Below are positions 31,798 through 42,297 of a stretch of DNA of 43,715 bases, piece by piece. Source of the stretch: Branchiostoma floridae (Eukaryota > Chordata > Leptocardii > Amphioxiformes > Branchiostomatidae); contig NC_049979.1 of assembly GCF_000003815.2 (NCBI RefSeq), positions 30,015,939-30,059,653 on the forward strand. The letters run 5' to 3'. Below the pieces are notes generated by a model. The model was not told the DNA's origin. It did no database searches and saw only the letters and a program-made list of their open reading frames with translations. The stretch's first letter is position 1; each line of letters begins with the position of its first letter. Both the position numbers and the translations under genes were made by a program.

Positions 31798-32385
31798 TCA
31801 TAGTACGTGATAGTTGAGGTATTGGAAATAGTAGAAATGTAGATTGTCGAACTAGTCGTTCTTACGTTCGGGGATTTGGTTGTTTGCGATAATAATTTAT
31901 CACCTCTCTTTCCATCTTTCACAGTTCCCTGCACAGTACACGGCTCCGTGAGTCAAAAGACGCTCATATGATGTCTGCTGAACTACCAACAAAGCAAGAA
32001 ACAACACAATCGACCCCTTATTCAAGATTTCGTGTAAACCAAATATTGGCCCTTATTTAAACGTTAAAGCGTCTATCGCACGGAATGCCACTTCTTTAAT
32101 TCATCGTCCTAGTAATGACGATAGATGTACTGTCATTAAAAAATCACTTCAGACCACAATTTTACCACATAGCTCAGCTCGCTCCAACTGAATTTGTGAG
32201 ATGGACGGTTATCGTATACCTCCCAGATATACATGATATGTTACATTGTCTCAGTGAAAATGTTAAGTGGCTGACCTTAGGTCATGGCCGCGCTGGATAA
32301 GTGTCACCTCGCCCCAGGCATCTTTCAAAGTGACCTGTGGTTTATATGTGGAAGGTTTCTTTGTGATCATGGTGAGGAACCGATT
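31798..32385 (+). repeat. Duplicated block DUP2, copy 1
   Basis: It matches 37995-38802. Shared stretches include TCTAGTCGTTCTTACGTTC-type sequence, AAAAGACGCTCATA, and CTGCTGAACTACCAACAAAG. The span ending at the palindrome TGACCTTAGGTCA (32272-32284) is almost unchanged between copies. Compared with copy 2 it lacks a ~50-bp insert next to TGTGA and is not internally duplicated. Confidence 0.85.
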
Positions 32386-33519
32386 TATCTAAGATTATTA
32401 TATGTGGCTCTTATGCCATACAGCATGCTGTGCAGTTTTCTAGAGATCTGTGGTTGGAGAATAGCTGAAGTTACAGAAACGATCACTACAGTCAGAGAAA
32501 ACTCTATGTTAGGATTTATAAGAATCAGAGGTGGTTATGCGACATGTGTTGACAGGACTATTTTATTCCCCTTCGAGGGGGAAAAAGAAGCTTTATGTAT
32601 AACATAATAACACCTTGAAGAAAAAAAAAACACAACAGTTTCATATATCCCAAGACTTATTTACAGTTGGGACAAAAAAGCTGTTAACCTGGCAGCCCCA
32701 GTATCTTTCATAACATGTTATATTTCCAACTTCAGTTGTTAAAATACCTACGTAACAATTCTAAACTGATATATACATATATGATACTGACTTTCAATGT
32801 TCCTTGGCATCGCTCTGTTTATATTCTACATGCGTGGTCACAAATCCGAAGTATTCAAGTCCTAATCTTATTTTTATTAATTGTTTTGTATTATGCATAG
32901 TATATTGCGGTATGTTATACTTCTAACTGTTGTTGCAAATAAAGTTTTGTCTCTAGTTGTTTACTTGTGCACTTTGTTAATAACGAGTTCATATATTGAC
33001 TGATTCAAAATTAAGGTCGAAAACTTTGTCAGCTGCCGACCAAGAAAGCCATGGTCGTCAAGATCTAGCTGGTTGTCAGGATCTAGCTAGGGTAAGTCGG
33101 GTTCCAAAAACACAAGTTGTAGGCTTATAACCAACCTGCAAGTATTGACCAGATTTACTGTTTTTTTACCAGCTGTTGGTATATTGATAAAAGGGCACAA
33201 GCCCTTAAGTAACACGGTTATTCACGTGCTTCAGTTCACGACGCTTGTTGTTGAGGCTTTGATGAAGGATTTTTTGACACATTTCCCTTAACAACATACT
33301 TGAATACAAAATGCATTCATATTGGTCATAAGACCCTCATGTTCAGCGTGACAAGTAGTAAACGCTGTGAGATGTCTTTTTTTTTTAATGCAAGTGCCAT
33401 CCCATTTTGTGGCACGGCAAACAGTGGGCCCAAACACAATTAGGTCACTTGTTGTTCAAGAATTAAATAGACAAGAATAGGAAAATAGTATGATATATTA
33501 TTTAACGGGATTGTGTGTG
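32386..33519. other. No recognised feature
   Basis: AT-rich DNA. A 20-bp direct duplication (GTCGTCAAGATCTAGCTG and GTTGTCAGGATCTAGCTAG) lies near 33055-33090. No gene is supported. Confidence 0.5.
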
Positions 33520-33638
33520 NNNNNNNNNNNNNNNNNNNNNNNNNNNNNNNNNNNNNNNNNNNNNNNNNNNNNNNNNNNNNNNNNNNNNNNNNNNNNNNNN
33601 NNNNNNNNNNNNNNNNNNNNNNNNNNNNNNNNNNNNNN
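33520..33638. other. Assembly gap (119 N)
   Basis: Run of N of non-round length inside otherwise featureless DNA. Confidence 0.99.
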
Positions 33639-35689
33639 AGGAATGGATATGTTAAGATATATCTAAAAGTTATTCTTATTGAACGAATACCAGGCCTGCT
33701 CATTTGAGTGAGTAGAGAAAAAAAACGGGTCAAATTTTCGCTGTTTCGCTATTGTGTCGTTCGCATCTTGAGTGAATGTGTGTGTGACGGAAGGTGATGT
33801 TCATAGATTATAGTAGATTTACCATTCATTTATTCGATAACTGAGTCTGTATGGTGGAGGCCAACTATTTTGCTGACTGTTATAAAATCAGAAGAATTTT
33901 TTTTATGAAACTGCCATATGAAAGAACAAGGCTTACTATTCATAGAAACATAGCGAGTATTAGCGACACTCCCTTCAGTCATAATCCTCGTTACCTTAGC
34001 AATGTAAGACTTAGTGCCATTCTGCAAGATAACAGTGCTCAACCACACAGAGAACAAATCACTGTAGACTTTTTACGGGTGAATGAAGAGTAGTACTGAT
34101 GAAGGAATGATCTTCCAGCAACCTGCTTGGGGAGATGTGCATGTGAGGATGGCCGACAGATACATCACTGGTCTGCCTTCAAGGACCCCTGGTGGATGAC
34201 TGTGACCTTATTTCCCACCATCGCGTAACAAGAATTGTAGCAAGCATTATGTTGAGGTACCGCGCTATGGTGACAGTGTGCGGCATGTCAATCAATATTG
34301 TCACTTTCTTCATCACTGAGGAACCTTGATAATCTATTTTCCATGAATAAAGAGTAACATTTTGTGCATAATAAATAACATAATGTAAACTTTCTCAGCC
34401 AGGATACCACTGAAGACTGCACTGTATGGGTGCCTGTAGCATAATAAAGAGCGTAGTTTATATTTTCTGCTCTTTATATAGTTTCACTGGCCCCTTTAAA
34501 TCCATAAGTGCCGTACCATTTGATGTAACTATACATGTAATGGATTTTGACTTGAAATCGGTAACGCTTAAAGATTGCTTATATTTTGAAATATGAAATT
34601 TTCTTACAACGACATAAAAAAACACGATACCATATAAAACAAAAAGGTTATAAACGTTTATGCTCACAAGAAATAAAATATACCCTGCTATGTAATTTTT
34701 TCATCTTGCTTCATGATTGAAAACGTTAGGAACTTTAAAAAGGTAATATTTTAGTTGAACACGAGAGATCACGGAAAAGTGCAACATTTCCTTATTGTTG
34801 TTAAATCTCACCCTTTTTTTATTTACAAATTGTTGACGTCTGAACGACACTCAAACCTAATGTGGTCTTTTAAATTTAATCCAATACTAGATCCAAACAA
34901 GAAAAATGTGGATCCATCATCAACTAACGAAGGTTAACTTCGGTTCAGGGACACGTATATGTAGATTATGGAAGACGTCTCAACTAATCAAATTGTTTTA
35001 CTATTAATATGATTCCCTTCAATAACTTCCAATGATTAACAAGTAGTATGACCAGAGAGGGGATAGGAACGTTATTATGGACTGGTTTCTCTGGCAAATT
35101 TCACGATTTTTGACTTGCTGCGCGACCAGCCCACTCCTCTGGTAGCAAAACTCTTCTGACAATTTTTCCTCCCTATTATAGCCAGCGTAGTCACTCTGAT
35201 AGAGACTACATAGTTATAAATAAATATATCTCTTATGTTTTTTTGTCACATGTGTAATAGTTATTAAATTAAACGTCTTTATTACATCCAGGGCATCTTT
35301 TATAAACGGCTTTCATAGCCACTGAACACACAACAAGTACTTTACCTTTGTGATGTAAATAGCTCTATAACCTCTAAGTAAATTTCTAGGAACATGATGT
35401 AAAAAAAGCTGTTAAAGTTTCTGATTATACTTCTCAACAACAACAAATGTACCATGTATTAACACACACACGTCTTACTTTGGAGCTATAACAAAATCGA
35501 AAAAAGACTGTAGTAGATGATTATTTAACGTTGCTTCTGAATTGTTGAAAAAAAAAGCAAAAAAACAAGAAGTTAACGTAACTTTTGCTGTTGTCCATAG
35601 AAATTAAGACGTAGGAACGTATGTAACTTCTAATATTTACGTGTAATGCATCTGTATTGTTTTGAATATTCTGTTAGAATTTGGTTGAT
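33639..35689. other. No recognised feature
   Basis: No supported gene, RNA or repeat. Open frames of 60-80 codons here show no motif and no compositional change. Confidence 0.5.
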
Positions 35690-37840
35690 TATTAAAATAA
35701 CTTCTTTTCTACAGCTTGCATGTTGAGTAGTTGTTTTATTGTGTATATGTTGTTAGATTTTTACCACATTTCTCTCATATTCATCATTAAGAGGTACACT
35801 TAATTTTTCTGTATATCCCGTTAGATTTTACTTGGTGAGTCTACTAAACAATTATTTAAACCTTACACGTGGTGCATTTTCGTATGTTATGTTATGATTT
35901 AATTCAGTAGTTCTAACACACTTGTCTTATATATCTTGCATATGGTGCATATGTTTTGTTCTGTATGTCCCGTTTGATTTAACTTGGTGCTTCTACTACA
36001 CTTTTTTTGTTTCTTGCTTGTGTCCCATTTGTTTTGGGCTTCATATTCTTTAAATTCTACTTGATTCAACTTTGATCTTTTACCATACTTCTATTTTTCT
36101 ATCCTTCCTATAGTGATTTTGTGTGTTTTTGGTAATTCTGTTATATTTGCTTTAGTACTTCTACCACACTATTTAATTTTTTTTTATTTATCAAATTTTG
36201 CTTGAACTTCTACCATACTTTTCTTCGGGTGTTTTGTATATTTTGTAAAATTTTATTTGGCTCTTGTCTTTAGATTTTGCGCGCGGTACTTTAATAAAAA
36301 TCTGTTATTTCAAATTTGGTATTTCTTACACACTTCTGTTTGATATCTTGCATGTGGTACATTTGTTTGTTCGTTATATCCTAAAAGCTTAAACTCGGTA
36401 CTTTTACAGCAGTGTTCTTGTGGAGATCTGAATTAGGGCATTTGTGGAATATACTCCGTTACATATAAGTAGCTAACTGTACGAATTTTCTTTTTTTTAT
36501 CTTGCATGTGGTACTTCAATCTCGCTTCACTTTTATCCATTGCATGTGGTAAACTTGTTTTTTTAATATTCTGTACATTAGTTGGGTACTTCTACCACGC
36601 TTGTCTTTTATTCGTCAACACGTTGTGCATTCATTTACTTTTAATATCTTTCTATTAGATTTTAGTTGGTGATTCTAAAGGACCTCTCTTTCATACTTCG
36701 CACGTGCTACACATGTTTATTTTGTAAACCCCGTTTCTTTATATTTAACCACAGTTCTTTTATATTTTACAAATAGAACATTGGTTCTGTTCTGTATATT
36801 CGATTGAATTAAATTCGTAAATTCTACTATACAATTCTTTTGTAACTTGCATGCCGTACCCTTATTTTGTAGTTTTATGTTTTCCATTTGCTTTCTTTAA
36901 ACATTTTGCTCTTTTCTAGTTTTTTGTAGTTCTCGTATCACTTTTCTTTAAATATTCCTTTAGAGAAAATTGTTGTCTTTTATATCCTGCCTGTGGTGCT
37001 TTTTTTCGTTTTGTAAGTTCTGTTTGAGTAAATTTGATACTTCTTCCATCCTTCCAATTATATCTTGTAGTACACTCATTTTCTATATTCTATCAGATTA
37101 GATGTAATTATTTCAAACTTTTGTTTGGTACCTTGCTTGTGGAAGATATTTTTTGCTTTGTATTTTTCATTAGATAAAGATGGCAAGTAAACCACACTTC
37201 TCTATCATATCTTCAAGGTGGAGCATTTGTTTTGAAAATTCTGCTATTTGTTGTCTTATATTCATTCTCTTGGACATAACTGAATACTTCTACCACAATT
37301 CTCTTTTATGTCTAATGCTTTTCTTTGAATTTTAGTTCTGCTAAGTTAAGTTATAACTCTTTAAGATTTGTTTCTTTTTATTTTGTCTTAGAGCCAATTT
37401 GGTTCGTCTTGAGCATTTTTAACTTAAAATCGGTTATTCCTTCATTGGTTATCATTTTACGAACGTCGTTTTTATTTGTTAACGCATTTGGATTCTTTCG
37501 TCTATTATTTTAAATTTGATTGGGGTCTTCCACAAAAGAATTATATCCTACAAGTGCTTCATTTTTACTATTTCGTATACTCTGCAAGATTTAAGCTGGT
37601 ACTTCCACCACACTTGTCTCTCACTTGTTAATGTAAGGTTTAGCTTGGTCTTTCTACCATACTTGTCTTCTATATTTTAACGTCGTGCGTTTTTTTATGT
37701 TTTGTATATTATGTTAGATTTAAGATCGTTCTGTTTTATTATATGTATGCTACTAGATTTTTTTATAACATTTACCCGATTTGAATATCTTGTTACAATC
37801 AACTTGGCACTTTTACACACTTCCAATGTTATCTTAAACT
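35690..37840 (+). repeat. T-rich ~80-bp satellite (T80), long array
   Basis: About 25 degenerate units are present. The ACTTCTACCACAC-type landmark recurs near 35832, 35904, 35986, 36073 and 36157 (72-87 bp apart) and onward. Associated landmarks are TTGCATGTGGTGCAT, TGTTTTGTTCTGTATATTC and TTAGATTTAACTTGG. It is more than three times longer than the homologous array at 31120-31770. Confidence 0.8.
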
Positions 37841-37994
37841 ACTTTTAACGTACACTGTGATGTACACTATGATAATAAATAAGTCTTTCATCGCTATTTA
37901 TTACAAAGCACGTAACCATCGTAAACTACGACTATTTGGGTCAACAATGACTTTACTCAAAATTTCACAAAACGGACGTGAATCAGTCAGAATT

Positions 37995-38802
37995 TAATAC
38001 ATGATACTCGGGAAATTGGGATAGTAAAGATGTGAATTGTCGAACCTTCTAGTCGTTCTTACGTTCAAGGATTTGGTTGTTTGCCATAATGATTTAAAAC
38101 CTCCCTTTCCATCTTTCACAGTTCGCTGCACAGTACAAGGCTCGGCGAGTTAAAAGACGCTCATAGTCTGCTGAACTACCAACAAAGCACGAATCAACAC
38201 AATAGATCCCTTAGTCAAGCTTTTCTGTGACGCAGATGTTGACCTTTCTTTAAGCGTTTGTCGCATGGAAAGCCTCCTCCTTGATTTGTCGTCCTACTAA
38301 TGATGATAGATGAACTGTCATTAAGAAATTATTCAGACTATAATTCTACCCCCAAAGCTCAGTTCGCTCCAAATGAATTGTGATCAGCGGACAAAAGGAA
38401 AATGGGAAGGATATATAAGGAAAAGAAGGCAGTTGTGAGATGAAACGTTAGTATACCTACCAGATGTAAATGATATGTTACATTGTCTCAGTGAAAATGT
38501 TAAGTGGCTGACCTTAGGTCACGGCCGCGCAGGTTAATTGTCACCTCGCCCCAAAGCTCAGCTCGCTCCAAATGAATTGTGATCAGCGGAAAAAATAAGG
38601 AAAAGAAGGCAGTTATGAGATGAACGGTTAGTATACCTACCAGATGTACATGATATGTTACATTGTCTCAGTGAAAACGTGAAGTGCTTGACCTTAGGTC
38701 ATGGCCGCGCTGGATAATTGTCACCTCGCCGCCGGCGTCTTTCAAAGTGACCTGTGGATCATATGGGATGGGGGAGGTTTCTTTGTGATCATGGTGAGGC
38801 AC
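37995..38802 (+). repeat. Duplicated block DUP2, copy 2
   Basis: It is the counterpart of 31798-32385, with the T80 array in the same relative position upstream. It is longer because a 200-bp part is tandemly duplicated (38353-38552 and 38553-38731) and because of an insert of about 50 bp containing GATCAGCGGAC. The palindrome TGACCTTAGGTCA occurs at 38509-38521 and 38689-38701. Confidence 0.87.
38353..38731 (+). repeat. 200-bp tandem duplication inside DUP2 copy 2
   Basis: AAAGCTCAG(T/C)TCGCTCC starts at 38353 and 38553. Both units run through AGGAAAAGAAGGCAGTT, TACCTACCAGATGTA and TGACCTTAGGTCA to TGTCACCTCGCC. The second unit is about 20 bp shorter in its GGAAAATGGGAAGG segment. Confidence 0.92.
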
Positions 38803-39299
38803 CGAGCTGTTCGCATGGATGGATCAACACAATGACCCTGTGTCCTAGCCTTTACATTTAGAAATTTTCGCCTAAAATAATGGCAGGATTAAACTTACTG
38901 CTGTAGTGTTATTTGGGAGTTAATGCTCATAACCATCTTTTTTTTTAAGTGTATAAATATACAGCAATTTCGCAGCTTAAGTCTAAAACTAGCCATCAGA
39001 TTATGACTTTAGATCAGATAACTGGGCGTGGTGTAACTTCATAATTACACTCATCAGAAAGAAGCGTCACAGAAAAGTACAAGGCCACCAACCGTCACAC
39101 TACACTAGTTACTCTGTCGTTCACCACGGAGCACACTGCTTCGAACTGCTTAAATGTATGGAATACCCTTGTTTTTAAGGTGGGTTCTTCTCATTATTTC
39201 TTTACAGCTTAATTGCAAAAAAACACGGGTCACCAAAATAGCTTTTTTTTTAATGTACGTTCTAAAAGTAAGATGGTGCTGTGATCCATTCACTCCATT
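38803..39299. other. No recognised feature
   Basis: AT-rich DNA with no supported gene or repeat. Confidence 0.5.
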
Positions 39300-40890
39300 A
39301 ACAGGTTTCCTGTGTTTTACATCGTCAATTTACAACAATGAACTCTGAAGCAACGTCCTACTTTGAACATCGATTTAGTACGCTAAACTAAGTTAACCAT
39401 GTATAGCAGTACTGCCATACTAACTTACCATGGCGTGCTAATTGTGAATGATATATACTGGTACAGAAAAAAAAATAAGTATAGGTTATATTAGGTTCTT
39501 TTTAAAAACGGGTCTCTTTGGCAGCCCCCTCCTTTTTCGGCTTACAACGGTGAACTGACATTAAACATCGCATTTATATGTCGATTTACGCCGCTGAGCA
39601 AGCTTAAGTTCAAACAATTTTTACCATGTTCAGTCACGGTGACGCGGGGTGACGGGAGGATGTGTGTTACTAGCCTAGCCTAATCACATTACATTCAGAT
39701 CAAAAGGAAACGGCGGACTTTTAAAAACAAGCTACCATTTATTTTCGTCCCAGACGGCAATTACTTTAAGTACTCTTATGTCAATCTTTGCGCCTAGTAT
39801 TGTTTTTATTTAAGGTTATCTTAGGTACTTTAAAAAAGTCATTTTGACAATGCCCGCCGCTGCCAACAGTGGACTAAGATGAAATGTACAAGTAGACAAC
39901 CACGTTTATTGACAATAAGAAATAGCACGGAGGTGGAGGGAGGGTGGAGGGTGTGTGTTACTAACCTAACCGAATCACATTACATTTAGATTTGAAGGAA
40001 ACGAAGGACCATCAAAGGTAAGTCATTACTTATTTTCGTCCTAGACCACATTTACTATAAGTCATCACTAGTTTATCACTACGGATAGTGTTGCTTTTCC
40101 GTTAAGGTTTTCTTAGGTACTTAAAAACAATCCTTTTCTTTTGTCAAAAGTGAACTGATATGAATTGTACAAGTATTCTACCACGTTCTGTTACAATGAT
40201 AAATAGCATGGTGGGAGGGTGAGTGTTACTAACCTAACCTAGCTAATCACATTGTTACCATCAAAGGCAAACTTTTATTCATTATTGTCCCAAAGCAAAT
40301 TTGCTATCAGTTATGAAATATTTTTCCCAAAGGCTAGAATAGTTGTTTTTCGTTTAGGTTTTCTTAGTTACTTAAAAAAAAAGTCTTTTTGGCAGTCTCT
40401 TCCTTTGTCAACTTAAAACAGTGAACTTAAATGAAACAGGGCACTGCTTAATAGATTTAAGATGATCATGATAATCTAATTCTAACTATGGTCACATTGC
40501 ATCTATATTTGAATTAATAACATTTAGATGTAAAGGAAACGGTGAACTTTCAAAGACAAGATATCATTTATTTTGGTCCAAGACCACATTTACTACATTT
40601 CCTCACTTGCTAATCCCTATGGCTACTGTTGTTTTCCAGTTAAGGTTATATTAGATACTTAAAAAACTGTCTTGATGGCAGTTCTCTCTTTTGTTTAATA
40701 AGAACAGTGGATTAAGATGAAATGTAAAAATATGCAACCACGTTTATTGACAATAACAAATAGCACTGAGGAGGGTGGAGGGTGCGTGTAACTTACCTTA
40801 TCTAATCACGTTACATTTACATTTACATTTACTGTATATATACAATACCTACACATAGTATTGTTTTCCAGTTAAGGTTATCTTAGGTAC
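39300..40890 (+). repeat. ~280-bp satellite array with a G-rich segment in each unit
   Basis: TAAGGTTATCTTAGGTACTT-like landmarks lie at about 39481, 39811, 40103, 40353, 40641 and 40873 (230-330 bp apart). Each full unit also has CA(A/G)TG(A/G)ACT, a G-rich stretch, ACTAACCTAACC and TAATCACATTACATTTA. The first ~170 bp (39300-39470) is a degraded unit. No frame is conserved. Confidence 0.8.
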
Positions 40891-41521
40891 TGTGTGTCTA
40901 TCGTAGGTGATATAGTCGTAGTCATTTGCATTTTCTATTTACATTTTTTTACTCATGTTTGGGCTTGTAGTGCGACAAATTCGTTACTATTTAGGGTTTA
41001 CGTGTCCAATACAAATCTTGCAAAGCTAGATATTTCACCGGTCTAAATGCCCTCTAGCGGGGTTTCTTCGTAGTACAGTGGAACTTTGAGGTGTAGCTTC
41101 TTGGTACACACTAGTATTGCTTTTTTGAGAGGCGAAATTTTGGGATAATGAAGAAATTTTACATTTGTTAGCCTTAGTGAATTTGTGTATTGTATTAACA
41201 TAAGTTTGGTAAAGGCAGTTGTTTTAATTGTTGTTCTATTCTATATTCATTGCATTGACGGGTCTTAACAATTTTCAATGCAAGAGTGTGTTTATTTCCC
41301 ATCTCAACAGTTTCCTTCCTTTTATAGTGACCATGAGAACACCCCTTACATAGTTTCCTAATATGGGCGTTGCCTGTCTTTAAAGCATCATTCTCTTTTA
41401 TGAGGTGAGAACAGTTTTTATTCCGCAAAGATTTTCTGACATCATATATTCACTTTGTCTGTCAGTAAAGCTTAATTTGTTCTTCTCAGGCAAGAAGAGC
41501 CTTTTTTTACGCAAAGACATC
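40891..41521. other. No recognised feature before the large gap
   Basis: A minus-strand open frame of 77 codons (41195-41428) contains IRKLCKGCSHGHYKRK. I do not recognise it and it lacks context. Nothing else is supported. Confidence 0.4.
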
Positions 41522-42297
41522 NNNNNNNNNNNNNNNNNNNNNNNNNNNNNNNNNNNNNNNNNNNNNNNNNNNNNNNNNNNNNNNNNNNNNNNNNNNNNNN
41601 NNNNNNNNNNNNNNNNNNNNNNNNNNNNNNNNNNNNNNNNNNNNNNNNNNNNNNNNNNNNNNNNNNNNNNNNNNNNNNNNNNNNNNNNNNNNNNNNNNNN
41701 NNNNNNNNNNNNNNNNNNNNNNNNNNNNNNNNNNNNNNNNNNNNNNNNNNNNNNNNNNNNNNNNNNNNNNNNNNNNNNNNNNNNNNNNNNNNNNNNNNNN
41801 NNNNNNNNNNNNNNNNNNNNNNNNNNNNNNNNNNNNNNNNNNNNNNNNNNNNNNNNNNNNNNNNNNNNNNNNNNNNNNNNNNNNNNNNNNNNNNNNNNNN
41901 NNNNNNNNNNNNNNNNNNNNNNNNNNNNNNNNNNNNNNNNNNNNNNNNNNNNNNNNNNNNNNNNNNNNNNNNNNNNNNNNNNNNNNNNNNNNNNNNNNNN
42001 NNNNNNNNNNNNNNNNNNNNNNNNNNNNNNNNNNNNNNNNNNNNNNNNNNNNNNNNNNNNNNNNNNNNNNNNNNNNNNNNNNNNNNNNNNNNNNNNNNNN
42101 NNNNNNNNNNNNNNNNNNNNNNNNNNNNNNNNNNNNNNNNNNNNNNNNNNNNNNNNNNNNNNNNNNNNNNNNNNNNNNNNNNNNNNNNNNNNNNNNNNNN
42201 NNNNNNNNNNNNNNNNNNNNNNNNNNNNNNNNNNNNNNNNNNNNNNNNNNNNNNNNNNNNNNNNNNNNNNNNNNNNNNNNNNNNNNNNNNNNNNNNN
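41522..42297. other. Assembly gap (776 N)
   Basis: The largest gap; it hides the junction where TR76 reappears. Apparent long open frames spanning it are meaningless. Confidence 0.99.

Noticed and set aside
32284-32607. 107-codon open frame starting ATGGCCGCGCTGG as a gene
   Set aside because: Only the first ~20 codons are kept in the duplicate at 38699; the frame then diverges and stops. Conservation tracks DNA, not protein.
41195-41428. 77-codon minus-strand frame with a CKGCSHGH motif
   Set aside because: The cysteine/histidine pattern is too short for a zinc finger, no neighbouring exon is visible, and it lies beside a large gap.
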